NCBI GenBank assembly: GCA_039815685.1
Contig: JBCBYV010000006.1
Location: 137,914-201,913, forward strand
Length of the DNA: 64,000 nt
Direction: 5' to 3'
Origin: Thermohalobaculum sp039815685
GTDB taxonomy: Bacteria; Pseudomonadota; Alphaproteobacteria; Rhodobacterales; Rhodobacteraceae
Position 1 is the stretch's first letter. Every line of letters begins with the position of its first letter. The notes under the pieces are model-generated. The model ran no database searches and was not told the origin of the DNA. It saw only the letters and a program-made list of their open reading frames with translations. A program made the position numbers and the translations under genes. This document shows positions 1 through 8,326 of this stretch, piece after piece.

Positions 1-945
1 GCCTTCGAGCACGAGTTCCAGCTCAAGGCCGAAAGCCCGCTTGCCGGCGAAGGCTACGGCCGCGCAGGTTTCGAGGCTGGACGAAAGCTCTGCGAGAACC
101 TGATGCACCAGCTCGCAGAGGCAGGCCTTTCGCCCGACAGCATCATGAAGGAGTACGCGCCGAACCAGTTCGAGGTGGTGATCGGCCCCGAGCTCGGCGT
201 CCGCGCTGCCGATGCCGCCGTGATCCTGCGCGAACTCACCCGCGCCACCGCGCGCCATCTGGGCGAGGCGGCAACCTTCACGCCGATCCGCAATCCCACA
301 GGCGTCGGCAACGGCGTCCATATTCATATGAGCTTCGTCGGCGCCGACGGCGAACCCGCGACCTATGACGCAGATCGCCCCTATGGCATGTCGCGGTTGG
401 CAGGGGCCTTCGCAGGCGGGGTGCTGACCTATCTCGACGCGATCCTCGCCCTCACTGCGCCATCGGTGATCTCCTATCTCAGGCTGACGCCGCACCGCTG
501 GTCCGCGGCCTACAACAATCTCGGCTACCGGGACCGCGAGGCATCGCTGCGGGTCTGCCCCGTAACGGCGAAGGAGCCTGCCAGCATCGCGCGGCAGTTC
601 AACCTCGAATACCGGGCAGCCGACGCCGCGGCCTGTCCGCACCTCGCACTCGCGGCCATCGTCCATGCGGGCTGCCAGGGGATCGAGGACGACCTGCCAG
701 CACCGACGCCGACGGAGGAAGACCTCTCTTTGCTCCACGAAGACGACCTTGCCGCGAAGGGCCTTCACCGCCTGCCGACCACACTCGAAGAAGCGCTCGA
801 TCGAATGACAAGAAACGCGGTGGTCTCCTCATGGTTCGGCGACGAGGTCCTCCCCGTCTACCGCCTCCACAAAGAGGCTGAGATCGCCCATGTCGCAGAG
901 ATGGACGCGGAGGCCCGCTGCCGCGCCTATGAGGCAACCTACTAG
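1..945 (+). CDS. Glutamine synthetase family protein (C-terminal part, 5' end outside window)
   Basis: The reading frame is open from the first base of the window, so the start lies upstream; 314 codons are visible. The glutamine synthetase catalytic fold is recognisable: an ATP/glutamate-binding segment with GNGVHIHMSF at roughly visible residues 103-112, and the substrate loop YLRLTPHRWSAAYNN about 55 residues later. GS-family enzymes join ammonia or an amine to the gamma-carboxyl of glutamate in an ATP-dependent reaction in the cytoplasm. The short loops resemble the GlnT/gamma-glutamylamine-synthetase branch more than GlnA, so the amine acceptor may not be ammonia; this is inference. A glycosyltransferase-like gene follows after 268 bp, and the two need not be functionally linked. 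The family call is firm, the substrate is not. Confidence 0.85.
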   Translation, partial: AFEHEFQLKAESPLAGEGYGRAGFEAGRKLCENLMHQLAEAGLSPDSIMKEYAPNQFEVVIGPELGVRAADAAVILRELTRATARHLGEAATFTPIRNPTGVGNGVHIHMSFVGADGEPATYDADRPYGMSRLAGAFAGGVLTYLDAILALTAPSVISYLRLTPHRWSAAYNNLGYRDREASLRVCPVTAKEPASIARQFNLEYRAADAAACPHLALAAIVHAGCQGIEDDLPAPTPTEEDLSLLHEDDLAAKGLHRLPTTLEEALDRMTRNAVVSSWFGDEVLPVYRLHKEAEIAHVAEMDAEARCRAYEATY

Positions 946-958
946 CGCCGCATCTTCG

Positions 959-974
959 CATGCCGTCCGGCATG
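959..974 (+). terminator. Possible weak terminator hairpin after the GS-family gene
   Basis: A 6-bp stem with a 4-nt loop (catgcc-gtcc-ggcatg) begins 14 bases past the stop codon. There is no T-tract, so it is only a candidate. The rest of 946-1213 shows no credible gene. Confidence 0.3.
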
Positions 975-1213
975 GAAAGACGGCACACCAAAACAGCGCC
1001 GCCTTCGGGCCGCGTGGTCACCTGTGATGTTCAATCCAAGCCGCGTCTGCCAACGACCGGGCCGGTGTTGGAGGCAGTGCTCATCGGCCGCTATTGCAGC
1101 GCGCGGCATCCGCAAGCGCCCGACCCTTTGCGCAGTTTCAGGTTGCGCCGGCTGAACGATCCGCGCTCAAGGTATCAGCGCATCGGGCACATGCTCGACC
1201 GGGGGAGAGCGAC

Positions 1214-1882
1214 GTGATCGACATGGTTCGCCTTGTTCGCACGAGTGCGGACCAACTGCCCGAGGGCGAGATCGCACGGCAGGCCCAGCGCCTCGGCCTC
1301 ACGAGCCCTGCCAAGGAGATCCAGCCCACGCTCGACATCTTCTGCCACCAGACCCGGCGGGTCCACGACCATCGGGTGGCCTTCGCAGAGGCGGCGGAGG
1401 CAGGTGCGAGCACGCTGCTCGTGCTGGAGGCCAACTGCCTGCTCGTCGAAGACGCCGCCTCTCGACTGCACGGGCTCATCACTGCGCTCGACGAGGTCGA
1501 CTGGACCGTCCTGCATCTCGGACTGATGATGGCCCTGCTCTCCCGCGTTGCAGATGCTGGCAAAGCGACCCTGCTGCCGGCAGAGCAGAACGTCGGTGCC
1601 TTCGCCAACCTCTACAATGCGCGGGCAATCGACGAGCTTCTCGAGATGCTGCCCGGCGAGCCCGCGCGCCTCGGCAACTACGTCGGCGACCTTGCGCCCA
1701 GCGATCCCGCGCGAGCGAGCTATCTCTCGGAGGACGATCGCGGGGCGCTCGAGGCAACCGTTGCGCGTTGCGAGGATCGCTTTGTCGCCCACCCCATGGT
1801 CGCGACGACACCTGCGCTTCTTCCCTACCAGTCCCCTGCGATCCGGGACCATTTCGGTCTTTTGGAAGTGCAACGGGCATGA
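1214..1882 (+). CDS. GT25-like glycosyltransferase-fold protein with degenerate catalytic motif
   Basis: Encodes 222 residues. The GTG at 1214 is chosen because a GGGGGAG Shine-Dalgarno sequence ends about 7 bases upstream; an ATG at 1223 is the alternative. The pattern FCHQTRRVHDHRVAFAEA, then TLLVLEAN, then DWTVLHLG mirrors glycosyltransferase family 25, where a GC..SH..A motif is followed by VLVLEDD and later dW..lyLG. Here LEDD is replaced by LEAN, so the metal-binding acidic pair seems lost. The protein may be an inactive paralogue, a carbohydrate-binding partner or a divergent enzyme. Its stop overlaps the next start (ATGA at 1879), so it is very probably translationally coupled to the large glycosyltransferase fusion downstream. 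The family call is motif-based and of moderate certainty. Confidence 0.55.
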   Translation: MIDMVRLVRTSADQLPEGEIARQAQRLGLTSPAKEIQPTLDIFCHQTRRVHDHRVAFAEAAEAGASTLLVLEANCLLVEDAASRLHGLITALDEVDWTVLHLGLMMALLSRVADAGKATLLPAEQNVGAFANLYNARAIDELLEMLPGEPARLGNYVGDLAPSDPARASYLSEDDRGALEATVARCEDRFVAHPMVATTPALLPYQSPAIRDHFGLLEVQRA

Positions 1883-4107
1883 CGCGAGACTCGCGGCCTA
1901 CGACGGCAGAGATCTCATCGGCCCGCATTTTCGTGCAGATCCCGAGCTATCGCGACCGAGAGTGTCAGCACACGATCCGCGATCTCTTCGCCAAGGCCAG
2001 CTTCCCCGACCGCGTCTTCGTCGGCGTCTGCTGGCAGTACGACGCCGAGCGCGATCAGGAGTGCTTCGAGGTCGATCCCGGGCATCCCAATGTCCGCCGT
2101 ATCGACTTCGACTACCGTGATGCCAAGGGCCTCGGCTGGGCTCGCGCACAGGCGCAGTCATTGTGGGCCGGCGAAGAGTACACGCTCCAGATCGACAGCC
2201 ACATGCGCTTCATCCCCGGTTGGGATGTCGAGATGCTGCGTGAGCTCGCCGCCTGTCCATCACGCTGGCCTGTCCTCACCATCTATCCGCCAGGCTATCT
2301 CCCGCCGGACCAGCTCCTCGACGGCGAGGGTGAGCAGGTCCCGGTCCAGACGGTGATGGGCGTCCATGCGCATGGCATCCCGCAGTTCACGGTGAACTAT
2401 GTGCCGAAGGAGGTGACGCTCGAAGCGCCGAGCCCGACCGCGAGCCTCGCAGGTGGCTTCGTCTTCGGCGCGTCGCGCATGATCGAGGACGTGCCCTCTG
2501 ACCCGGAGATCTACTTCCTCGGCGAGGAGCCCAATCTGGCCGTGCGCCTCTTCACCCACGGCTTCGATCTTTTCTCTCCGCGGAAGCCCCTGATCTATCA
2601 CTACTATCGGAGGGTAGAGAGCCGGCGGCCATGGGACGATGCTAGCCCCGCACGGCCGACTGAGCGGACGATCGCGCGGATGGCGCAGCTCATGCAGCCG
2701 CGCCCCGGCGATGCATCAGCCCTCGGCGTCTACGATCTGGGGACTGACCGCAGCCTCTACGACTACCAGGCGTTCGCGGGTGTCGACGTGGGCGCGCGCA
2801 GTGTGGCGAGCTTCACGCGCTTCTTCCCCTTCGTCTACACCGAGGAAGTATGCCGCACGCTCCTTGAGGAGAGCGACATCACACCTGCCGAGGATGCCGA
2901 GCTCTTTATTCTCGGGGACTGCGGCGCGCTCTTCTGCGGTCGCTATCGCCGGTTCTACCAGTTGAATGCGATGGCGACGGCGATTTGGTGCGCGCTCTGC
3001 GAGACGACTGATCTGGACGGCATTATCACCCGGGTCGCAGCCTTCGTGCCAGAGTTCGACAAAGCGCGGCTACACCAAGCCGTCTACGTCCAGCTCTGCC
3101 ACTGGCAGACCTGGGGCGTGCTTCGAAGCGTCGTCGAGACCGCCAATCCGAGCGATGTAGAGGCGCGCGCGGTCATCACTGCCGTGCGACCAAGGCTGGC
3201 CCCGGTGACCGATCCCGAAGCGCTTTGCGCCGCCCACACATACGCGCTCGTGCCCGGCAACGTTGTCATCGAGTATTATGATCAGCCAGTGTTCGATGCC
3301 GTTCACCGGGCACTCGCGACCTACGAAACGATTTCCGGCGTGACAGAAGCAGCGGGTCGGAGGTTCATCCGCCTGATCACCGCCAGTGGCTTCAACTACG
3401 CCGTCGTCGACGATCTCGTGCCGCCGATCCGGTTCGCAGACGAACGTCACGCGCTCGCCGCGGTGTTGACGGCTTTGGGCCAGATCGAAGGAGAGGACGA
3501 CACCGCACTCCTCCACCTCGACGCCTGCATCTGCGGCACGGGCGCGAGACGAACCGCGCTCGTTCTCGGCCCCCAAGCCTCCGAAACTGCGGGAAGGGTC
3601 ATCGATCGAATGGATGGCAGAGGCTTACCGCCCGTCCTCGAGCCGCAGAGCGTCACACTGCTCAAAGCAGCCAGCGGCCCGCTCGCCTTTCGGATCGGCA
3701 AGGAGGATGGCGCGGTCCGGCTGATACGGCGGCCGCAGCTTTTCTTCACCGAGCTCGAGACGCAACTCGGGACCCTCGTGGCAGACGCGGCCGCCCCAGG
3801 GCACCATGGGGGCTTCGCAGAACGACCGGTAAGGGCGGTACCATTCGCGTCGGGCCCAGATGAGCCGTTCGACGCGCAGGACCTTGTCCTCCTTGATATC
3901 GACCCGCGTCATCGGGGATCGGTCCGCAGAGATGCGGCTGAGCCGGCGGAAATGCTCTTCGAGGTGCTCAGATACGCTCGGCACCTGCCAAAGCCGCGGT
4001 CCGTCGACGATGCCCTGGCGCTGATCTCCTGGATCGAAGGACGGCGGGCGTACCGGATCCGGGCATCCTCCGCCGATGCTGCAGCAGAAGCGATCCTCCG
4101 CGGTTGA
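1879..4107 (+). CDS. Skp1-GlcNAc-type glycosyltransferase fused to PqqD-like and HprK-like domains
   Basis: 742 residues, started at the ATG overlapping the previous stop. Three parts are visible. (1) Residues ~15-290 resemble the GlcNAc glycosyltransferase family (Pfam GlcNAc, PF11397, which includes Skp1 GlcNAc-transferase): FVQIPSYRD, the metal-binding LQIDSHMRF near 103-111, and GEEPNLAVRLFTHGFD near 215-230. (2) Residues ~355-415 have a PqqD-like winged-helix pattern (QLNAMATAIWCAL...DLDGI). (3) Residues ~450-742 follow the layout of HprK-related kinases, with LLHLDAC near 545, but the expected Walker A loop reads LGPQASETAG and lacks the GK[ST] core. PqqD-like proteins are peptide chaperones, and HprK-related kinases with PqqD partners are described in exosortase-bearing proteobacteria. 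The neighbouring Thr-rich exported protein is a plausible acceptor. The GT domain is fairly certain, the two C-terminal domains moderately so. Confidence 0.7.
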   Translation: MTRDSRPTTAEISSARIFVQIPSYRDRECQHTIRDLFAKASFPDRVFVGVCWQYDAERDQECFEVDPGHPNVRRIDFDYRDAKGLGWARAQAQSLWAGEEYTLQIDSHMRFIPGWDVEMLRELAACPSRWPVLTIYPPGYLPPDQLLDGEGEQVPVQTVMGVHAHGIPQFTVNYVPKEVTLEAPSPTASLAGGFVFGASRMIEDVPSDPEIYFLGEEPNLAVRLFTHGFDLFSPRKPLIYHYYRRVESRRPWDDASPARPTERTIARMAQLMQPRPGDASALGVYDLGTDRSLYDYQAFAGVDVGARSVASFTRFFPFVYTEEVCRTLLEESDITPAEDAELFILGDCGALFCGRYRRFYQLNAMATAIWCALCETTDLDGIITRVAAFVPEFDKARLHQAVYVQLCHWQTWGVLRSVVETANPSDVEARAVITAVRPRLAPVTDPEALCAAHTYALVPGNVVIEYYDQPVFDAVHRALATYETISGVTEAAGRRFIRLITASGFNYAVVDDLVPPIRFADERHALAAVLTALGQIEGEDDTALLHLDACICGTGARRTALVLGPQASETAGRVIDRMDGRGLPPVLEPQSVTLLKAASGPLAFRIGKEDGAVRLIRRPQLFFTELETQLGTLVADAAAPGHHGGFAERPVRAVPFASGPDEPFDAQDLVLLDIDPRHRGSVRRDAAEPAEMLFEVLRYARHLPKPRSVDDALALISWIEGRRAYRIRASSADAAAEAILRG

Positions 4108-4244
4108 CGGGTCATCTGTGGACGCCATGCCACGCTCCTTCACTGGCACGGCGCTTCGTCATTGCGTGCAAAGCGCAATACGGTCATCCTGACACTGACC
4201 TTTGGGGAACGCGGCAATCACTCTGCCGCCACGGGGGAGTGACG

Positions 4245-4724
4245 ATGAGTGGCGACGATTTAGAGAGGAAGCGCCTTGCGCATGCCGAGCGGCGTCGCAG
4301 GTTCCTTAAGGAAACAGTCGCGGGCGCGGCGCTCCTGCCGGCGGTGGAGATCCTGAACCTCGGCGGGCTGGCCAGTGGGGCCCATGCCCAGGTCACGATC
4401 ATCACGACGAGCCCTGGGCCGACGACCTTCCCAATCACCACCCCAACAACGACTTTCGGGCCAACCACGACCTTTGCGCCGACCACGACAGGAACTGTGG
4501 TCCCGACCACCCCATTCCCGACAGACCCGCCGACCATCACGACGACAGCGCCGGGCGGCGGGAACGGCAATGGCACCGGGGAGAACGCGATCCCGCTGCC
4601 ACCGGCTGCACTGCTGCTGGCGTCTGGGATCGCAGGCGCGGCGGCGCTGCACCGGATGGCGAAGCGTAGGTGTGCACCGAAGGCGGACACAGGCGACGCG
4701 AGTGACGCCGAGGACGACGTCTGA
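4245..4724 (+). CDS. Tat-exported Thr/Pro-rich protein with VPLPA-CTERM-like sorting tail
   Basis: 159 residues; ATG at 4245 with a GGGGGAG ribosome-binding site 6 bases upstream. The N-terminus has a twin-arginine signal (RRRRFLKE, residues 18-25) followed by a hydrophobic stretch ending in AHA, a signal-peptidase site near residue 49. Residues ~50-105 are mucin-like: runs of TTT alternate with Pro, Phe, Gly and Val (TTTFGPTTTFAPTTTG). After a Gly/Asn linker the protein ends with IPLPPAALLLASGIAGAAAL and then a basic cluster (HRMAKRR), the three-part plan of VPLPA-CTERM/PEP-CTERM sorting signals; 20 acidic residues follow the basic cluster, which is unusual. Expected fate: export folded by Tat, cleavage and anchoring by an exosortase (none in the window), and O-glycosylation of the Thr-rich stalk, perhaps by the upstream glycosyltransferase. 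The acceptor role is inference. Confidence 0.7.
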   Translation: MSGDDLERKRLAHAERRRRFLKETVAGAALLPAVEILNLGGLASGAHAQVTIITTSPGPTTFPITTPTTTFGPTTTFAPTTTGTVVPTTPFPTDPPTITTTAPGGGNGNGTGENAIPLPPAALLLASGIAGAAALHRMAKRRCAPKADTGDASDAEDDV

Positions 4725-4752
4725 TCACCGCAGGCTCTGCGTCCATCTGCAG

Positions 4753-7089
4753 CTACAAGGTTGACTGCAGCAACGCTTCCACGTCCGCGCGCGGTTCGAA
4801 CGGCTGGTTCTCGGTGAGGGAGAGCGCTGCCTCTAGATGGGATCGACCACGCTCGAAGAGACCGATCTTCATCAGCGCCTCGCCCATCCGATACTGCGCC
4901 CAAGCGCTACTTGAAATCGCCTCTGTGGGCGGGGAAAGCGCTAGAGGCGGATTATTCATCGTGAGCGTCGCCTCGAGCAACCAGCGGTAGCGGTCGATGA
5001 ATGCCCCGAGCGATACCCCGGGCGGCGGGTGAGCGAGGTCGCTCCAGAACGCATGGGCGGTGTTTTCGGCGACGGGCTCTCGCGACGAAACCGACCCGTC
5101 CGTCTCGCGCTCGTCCGACCCATGCTCAGCGGCCGGTGCCTCTGCAATGCCTGCGAGCCAGAGCGCCTGATTGAGGTGGGCATGTCGCATCGCGCTGTCT
5201 ATCAGCGCGGTGGCGACGTCTGGCGCTGAGACCTCAGCCAACAGCCGCGCCGCGCCGAGCGCCAAGGCAGAATCCCCCGGACCTTCCCCAAACTCAGCCT
5301 CCAGCACCCGGGCAACCTCCGCCGTCGCTCCGGCCTCGGCCATTGCGGCAGCCGAGAGAAGCGGCGCCAGCGCCTTCTCTTTAAACTCGGCGCCCAAATC
5401 CGCCACACCGCCTACAGCGGTGGCCGGAGCATCGAGATCCATCCGTACACCGAACAGCAGAACCGATATGACCGGCGGTGCCCCTTCAGCCGCGACTACA
5501 TCTTCAAGCAGTAAGGCGGCCTCCGCTGGCTGCCCGCGATGGAGCGCTCCCACCGCGCGCATGCTCTGGCCGTAGCGGGTGTCGATCCCGTCGAGCCTAG
5601 AGGCAATGTCCGAGAGTTCATCAGGATCGCCGTTCGCGAGATGATGAAGGCCCAGCGCGAGGAGGAGCCGCGGATGCGCTGGATGCTGCACGAGCGCATC
5701 CTCAAGCGCCCGTATAGCGCGCGGGCGGCCGGACTGGCGCAGCGAGAGCGAGGCGTAGCGGAGCGCGATATCCGGTCGGCCACCGGTGAGCCGCAGGGCT
5801 CGGTTCACCTCATCCGTTGCGAGCAATGGACGACCCTCCCTCTCCAGGAGCCGCGCGTGCAGGAGGATCAGGTCGACCTCGTCGACGGTCTCGTTCAGCG
5901 CCTCCCGTACCGCATCCAGCGCCTGGTCCGTCTCGCCCGCGACCTCAAGAACGGCCGCCCGGATGGCGAGCGCCTGGAACTCGCTGGGATCGGTCGCCAA
6001 GACGGTCTCCGAAAGCGCCATGGCCTCGATGAAGTCGCGTCGCCCAAGGGCCAACCGGCCCAGCCGCACGCGCGCCGCGTTGCGCACCCCCTCGCCAGGG
6101 GCCGTGGCTGCGATGGTGGCGAGCGCTTCCTCGGCCTCCGCCACTCGACCCGTCCTTTGGTCGAAGTCCGCAAGCTCAAGGCGCAGGTCCCAGCGCTTCG
6201 GCAGCCGATCCACCTCCGCCCGCAATTCGGCGCGCGCGGCCTCCTCCCCACGGACACCGGCGACGAAGCGCAAATGTGCTGAACGGGTTTCCTCACCCCC
6301 GATCTGCGCATCCAGCATCTGACGGAGAGCAGCTTCCGCCGCCTCCATTTGGCCGGTCAGCACCAGATGGTTCACATGCTGCTGCCAAAGGTAGACATCC
6401 TCAGGAAAACGCTCGGTGAGCTGCTGCGTGATGCCGACGAGGTCTTCGAAGCGGCCGAGCTGTTGCAGCAGATGGACGCGACGGTGGTGGAAGCGCGCAG
6501 TCTCGGAGGCGGATGGAAGGGCAGTGATCAGGATGTCGGCGGCCGCGTCCTCTCGTTCCGTCGCGGCGAGCACCTCAGCCCGCACCATCAGCGCTGCTGC
6601 ATGCCCGGGCGCGCGCGCAAGGGCGGCATCCGCATCCTTCGCCGCGGCCTCCAGATCATCGAGATTCAGATGGGCGACGGCGCGGAGCGCATAACCCGCC
6701 GCCTCATCGGGGCGCTGCTCGGCGATGGTCGTGCCGTGGCGCAGCACAGCCTCGTAGTCCCCCAGCGTCGCAAGATGACGGGCCAGCCGTCGCCGCGCCT
6801 CGACGTTCGTCGGCTCATGATCGACCGCCTCACCGAGATGCCGGACCGCGGCGTGCAACTGCCCTGCCCGCTCGGAGAGCTCAGCCATGGCGAGATGCGC
6901 AGGCACCAGTGTCGCGTCGAGGCGCAGCGCATTGCGGAACTCTAGCCTTGCTTTGGCTGTCTCACCCGCGACGAGGAGGTCGAGCCCGCGCGCATGGTGC
7001 TTCGCTGCCCGCTCCTCGACACTGTCGCACGCCATGAGCAGGAGCAGCGCGCCAACACAAACAAGCTGCCGTATCCCGATGCCCCACAT
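4753..7089 (-). CDS. TPR-repeat lipoprotein, PrsT-like (PEP-CTERM system associated)
   Basis: 778 residues. Residues 1-21 form a lipoprotein signal peptide with lipobox LMAC (Cys21); the +2 residue is Asp, which in enteric bacteria retains lipoproteins in the inner membrane. The rest is almost entirely tetratricopeptide repeats, for example GLDLLVAGETAKARLEFRNA then ALRLDATLVPAHLAMAELSE, with A/G-L/A-P/H spacing repeating about every 34 residues. Length, lipobox and repeat content match the PrsT-type TPR lipoproteins encoded with exosortase/PEP-CTERM loci. It converges on the VPLPA-CTERM-like gene with a gap of only 28 bp, which fits a shared function. The likely role is a periplasmic scaffold for export or assembly of surface material. 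Generic TPR proteins look similar, so the PrsT assignment depends partly on context. Confidence 0.7.
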   Translation of the reverse strand: MWGIGIRQLVCVGALLLLMACDSVEERAAKHHARGLDLLVAGETAKARLEFRNALRLDATLVPAHLAMAELSERAGQLHAAVRHLGEAVDHEPTNVEARRRLARHLATLGDYEAVLRHGTTIAEQRPDEAAGYALRAVAHLNLDDLEAAAKDADAALARAPGHAAALMVRAEVLAATEREDAAADILITALPSASETARFHHRRVHLLQQLGRFEDLVGITQQLTERFPEDVYLWQQHVNHLVLTGQMEAAEAALRQMLDAQIGGEETRSAHLRFVAGVRGEEAARAELRAEVDRLPKRWDLRLELADFDQRTGRVAEAEEALATIAATAPGEGVRNAARVRLGRLALGRRDFIEAMALSETVLATDPSEFQALAIRAAVLEVAGETDQALDAVREALNETVDEVDLILLHARLLEREGRPLLATDEVNRALRLTGGRPDIALRYASLSLRQSGRPRAIRALEDALVQHPAHPRLLLALGLHHLANGDPDELSDIASRLDGIDTRYGQSMRAVGALHRGQPAEAALLLEDVVAAEGAPPVISVLLFGVRMDLDAPATAVGGVADLGAEFKEKALAPLLSAAAMAEAGATAEVARVLEAEFGEGPGDSALALGAARLLAEVSAPDVATALIDSAMRHAHLNQALWLAGIAEAPAAEHGSDERETDGSVSSREPVAENTAHAFWSDLAHPPPGVSLGAFIDRYRWLLEATLTMNNPPLALSPPTEAISSSAWAQYRMGEALMKIGLFERGRSHLEAALSLTENQPFEPRADVEALLQSTL

Positions 7090-7172
7090 CCCTGCGCCTC
7101 GTTAGCCTCAGAGGTCCGCCTGACATTCTGCCAAGACCCGCAAAGGGCGGGAAGCCAAATCCTGCTCGGAGA

Positions 7173-8099
7173 TCAGCGGAGGTATCTCGCGAAACCCTCT
7201 TCGAAGGGCACGAACTCGGTCATGCCCAACCAGTCCCGCAGCGCCCCGTTCGCGCCGGAGGAGTGCCGGATGTCATCCGACCTCGAAGGACCATGCGTGA
7301 TCGTTAGGGGGCCTTCTTTCCTAGCCTGAGCGACGGCCTCCAGAACGGTCACCGCCCGCCCCGTGCAGACGTTTAGCGCGGGTAACGGTGGTGAGGGATC
7401 GCCGGAGAGTAATGCCTCCATGGCCCGATGGCAGACTTGGGCGACGTCCGAGACATGGATGAAATCGCGGGCCTGCACGCCATCGCCATGGATCACGAAG
7501 GGATGCCCGTCTCTGAGCCGCGCTCTCAGAAGGGCCAGTACGCCGCCATAGGCAGCACCGTCCGACTGACGCGGCCCGTAGGCGTTGAAAAAGCGCAGCG
7601 ACAGCGTTCGGGCGTCTCCCCGGGCGGCCGCCTCCGCGAGCTGCCTCTCCGCCGCCGCCTTGTGCTGCCCATAGGCTGAGACCGGCGCCGGCGCATGGTC
7701 TTCGTTGACGAGCGGTGGTGCGGCGTTGCCGTAGACCGCCGAGGAGGAGGCGAAGACCACGGGAACCCCGGCGAGGCGCGCCGAGGCGCGAAGGAGCGTC
7801 AGCAGCGAGGTCACCGATGTCAGGTTGACGGCAAGCGCGTCCTCGGGGTGAGCAGCACAGTAGGGCACCGATGCCCGGGCCGCGAACCAGAACACGCCAT
7901 CGACGCCGCTGAGAGCACTTTCGAGAACCGCCGGGTCGCGAACATCGCCGCGAAGGAAGGTCACTTCCGAGGCAAGGTTCGCCGTGCTGCCGGTGGAGAG
8001 ATCGTCTAGAACCCTCACGCCGTGACCGGCGGCGAGAAGCCGGTCTGCCAGCCACGATCCGATGAACCCTGCCCCTCCAGTCACCAAGAAGCAGGACAC
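7173..8099 (-). CDS. NAD-dependent epimerase/dehydratase (extended SDR, nucleotide-sugar type)
   Basis: 308 residues when started at the GTG at 8099, which has GGGGAAGG six bases upstream and begins directly before the Rossmann motif CFLVTGGAGFIGSW; an in-frame ATG at 8132 only adds an unconserved tail. NAD-binding TGGAGFIG is at residues 6-13, the catalytic pair is in YGQHK (~145-149), preceded by ASSSAVYG. This is the extended short-chain dehydrogenase family of UDP-sugar 4-epimerases and dTDP-sugar enzymes, acting on cytoplasmic nucleotide sugars. It is transcribed in the same direction as the TPR lipoprotein gene 83 bp downstream, so it may supply a sugar donor for the glycosylation locus. 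The exact sugar cannot be read from the sequence. Confidence 0.85.
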   Translation of the reverse strand: MSCFLVTGGAGFIGSWLADRLLAAGHGVRVLDDLSTGSTANLASEVTFLRGDVRDPAVLESALSGVDGVFWFAARASVPYCAAHPEDALAVNLTSVTSLLTLLRASARLAGVPVVFASSSAVYGNAAPPLVNEDHAPAPVSAYGQHKAAAERQLAEAAARGDARTLSLRFFNAYGPRQSDGAAYGGVLALLRARLRDGHPFVIHGDGVQARDFIHVSDVAQVCHRAMEALLSGDPSPPLPALNVCTGRAVTVLEAVAQARKEGPLTITHGPSRSDDIRHSSGANGALRDWLGMTEFVPFEEGFARYLR

Positions 8100-8326
8100 G
8101 ACTAACCTTCCCCCTAAGGATGAGCCTCCCATCCGGAACCGAGGCCGCCGGCTCACCCTCAGGCGAGGTCGACGTTTCCGCAAGAGCGGTGTTCGGGCTC
8201 GCATCGCCGAGGACCGCGGCTCCTGACGATGGCCGTGGGTCGAAGAGCCCCGGCCTCTCGATTGACGTAGCGCGAGGCGGCGGCCTAGACCACGGGGATA
8301 AGAACACGCTTCAAGGGAGGAGCACG

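Noticed and set aside
960..1217. Small plus-strand open frame between the GS-family and GT25-like genes
   Set aside because: No ribosome-binding site, no hydrophobic or repeated pattern, and it overlaps the likely leader of the next gene.
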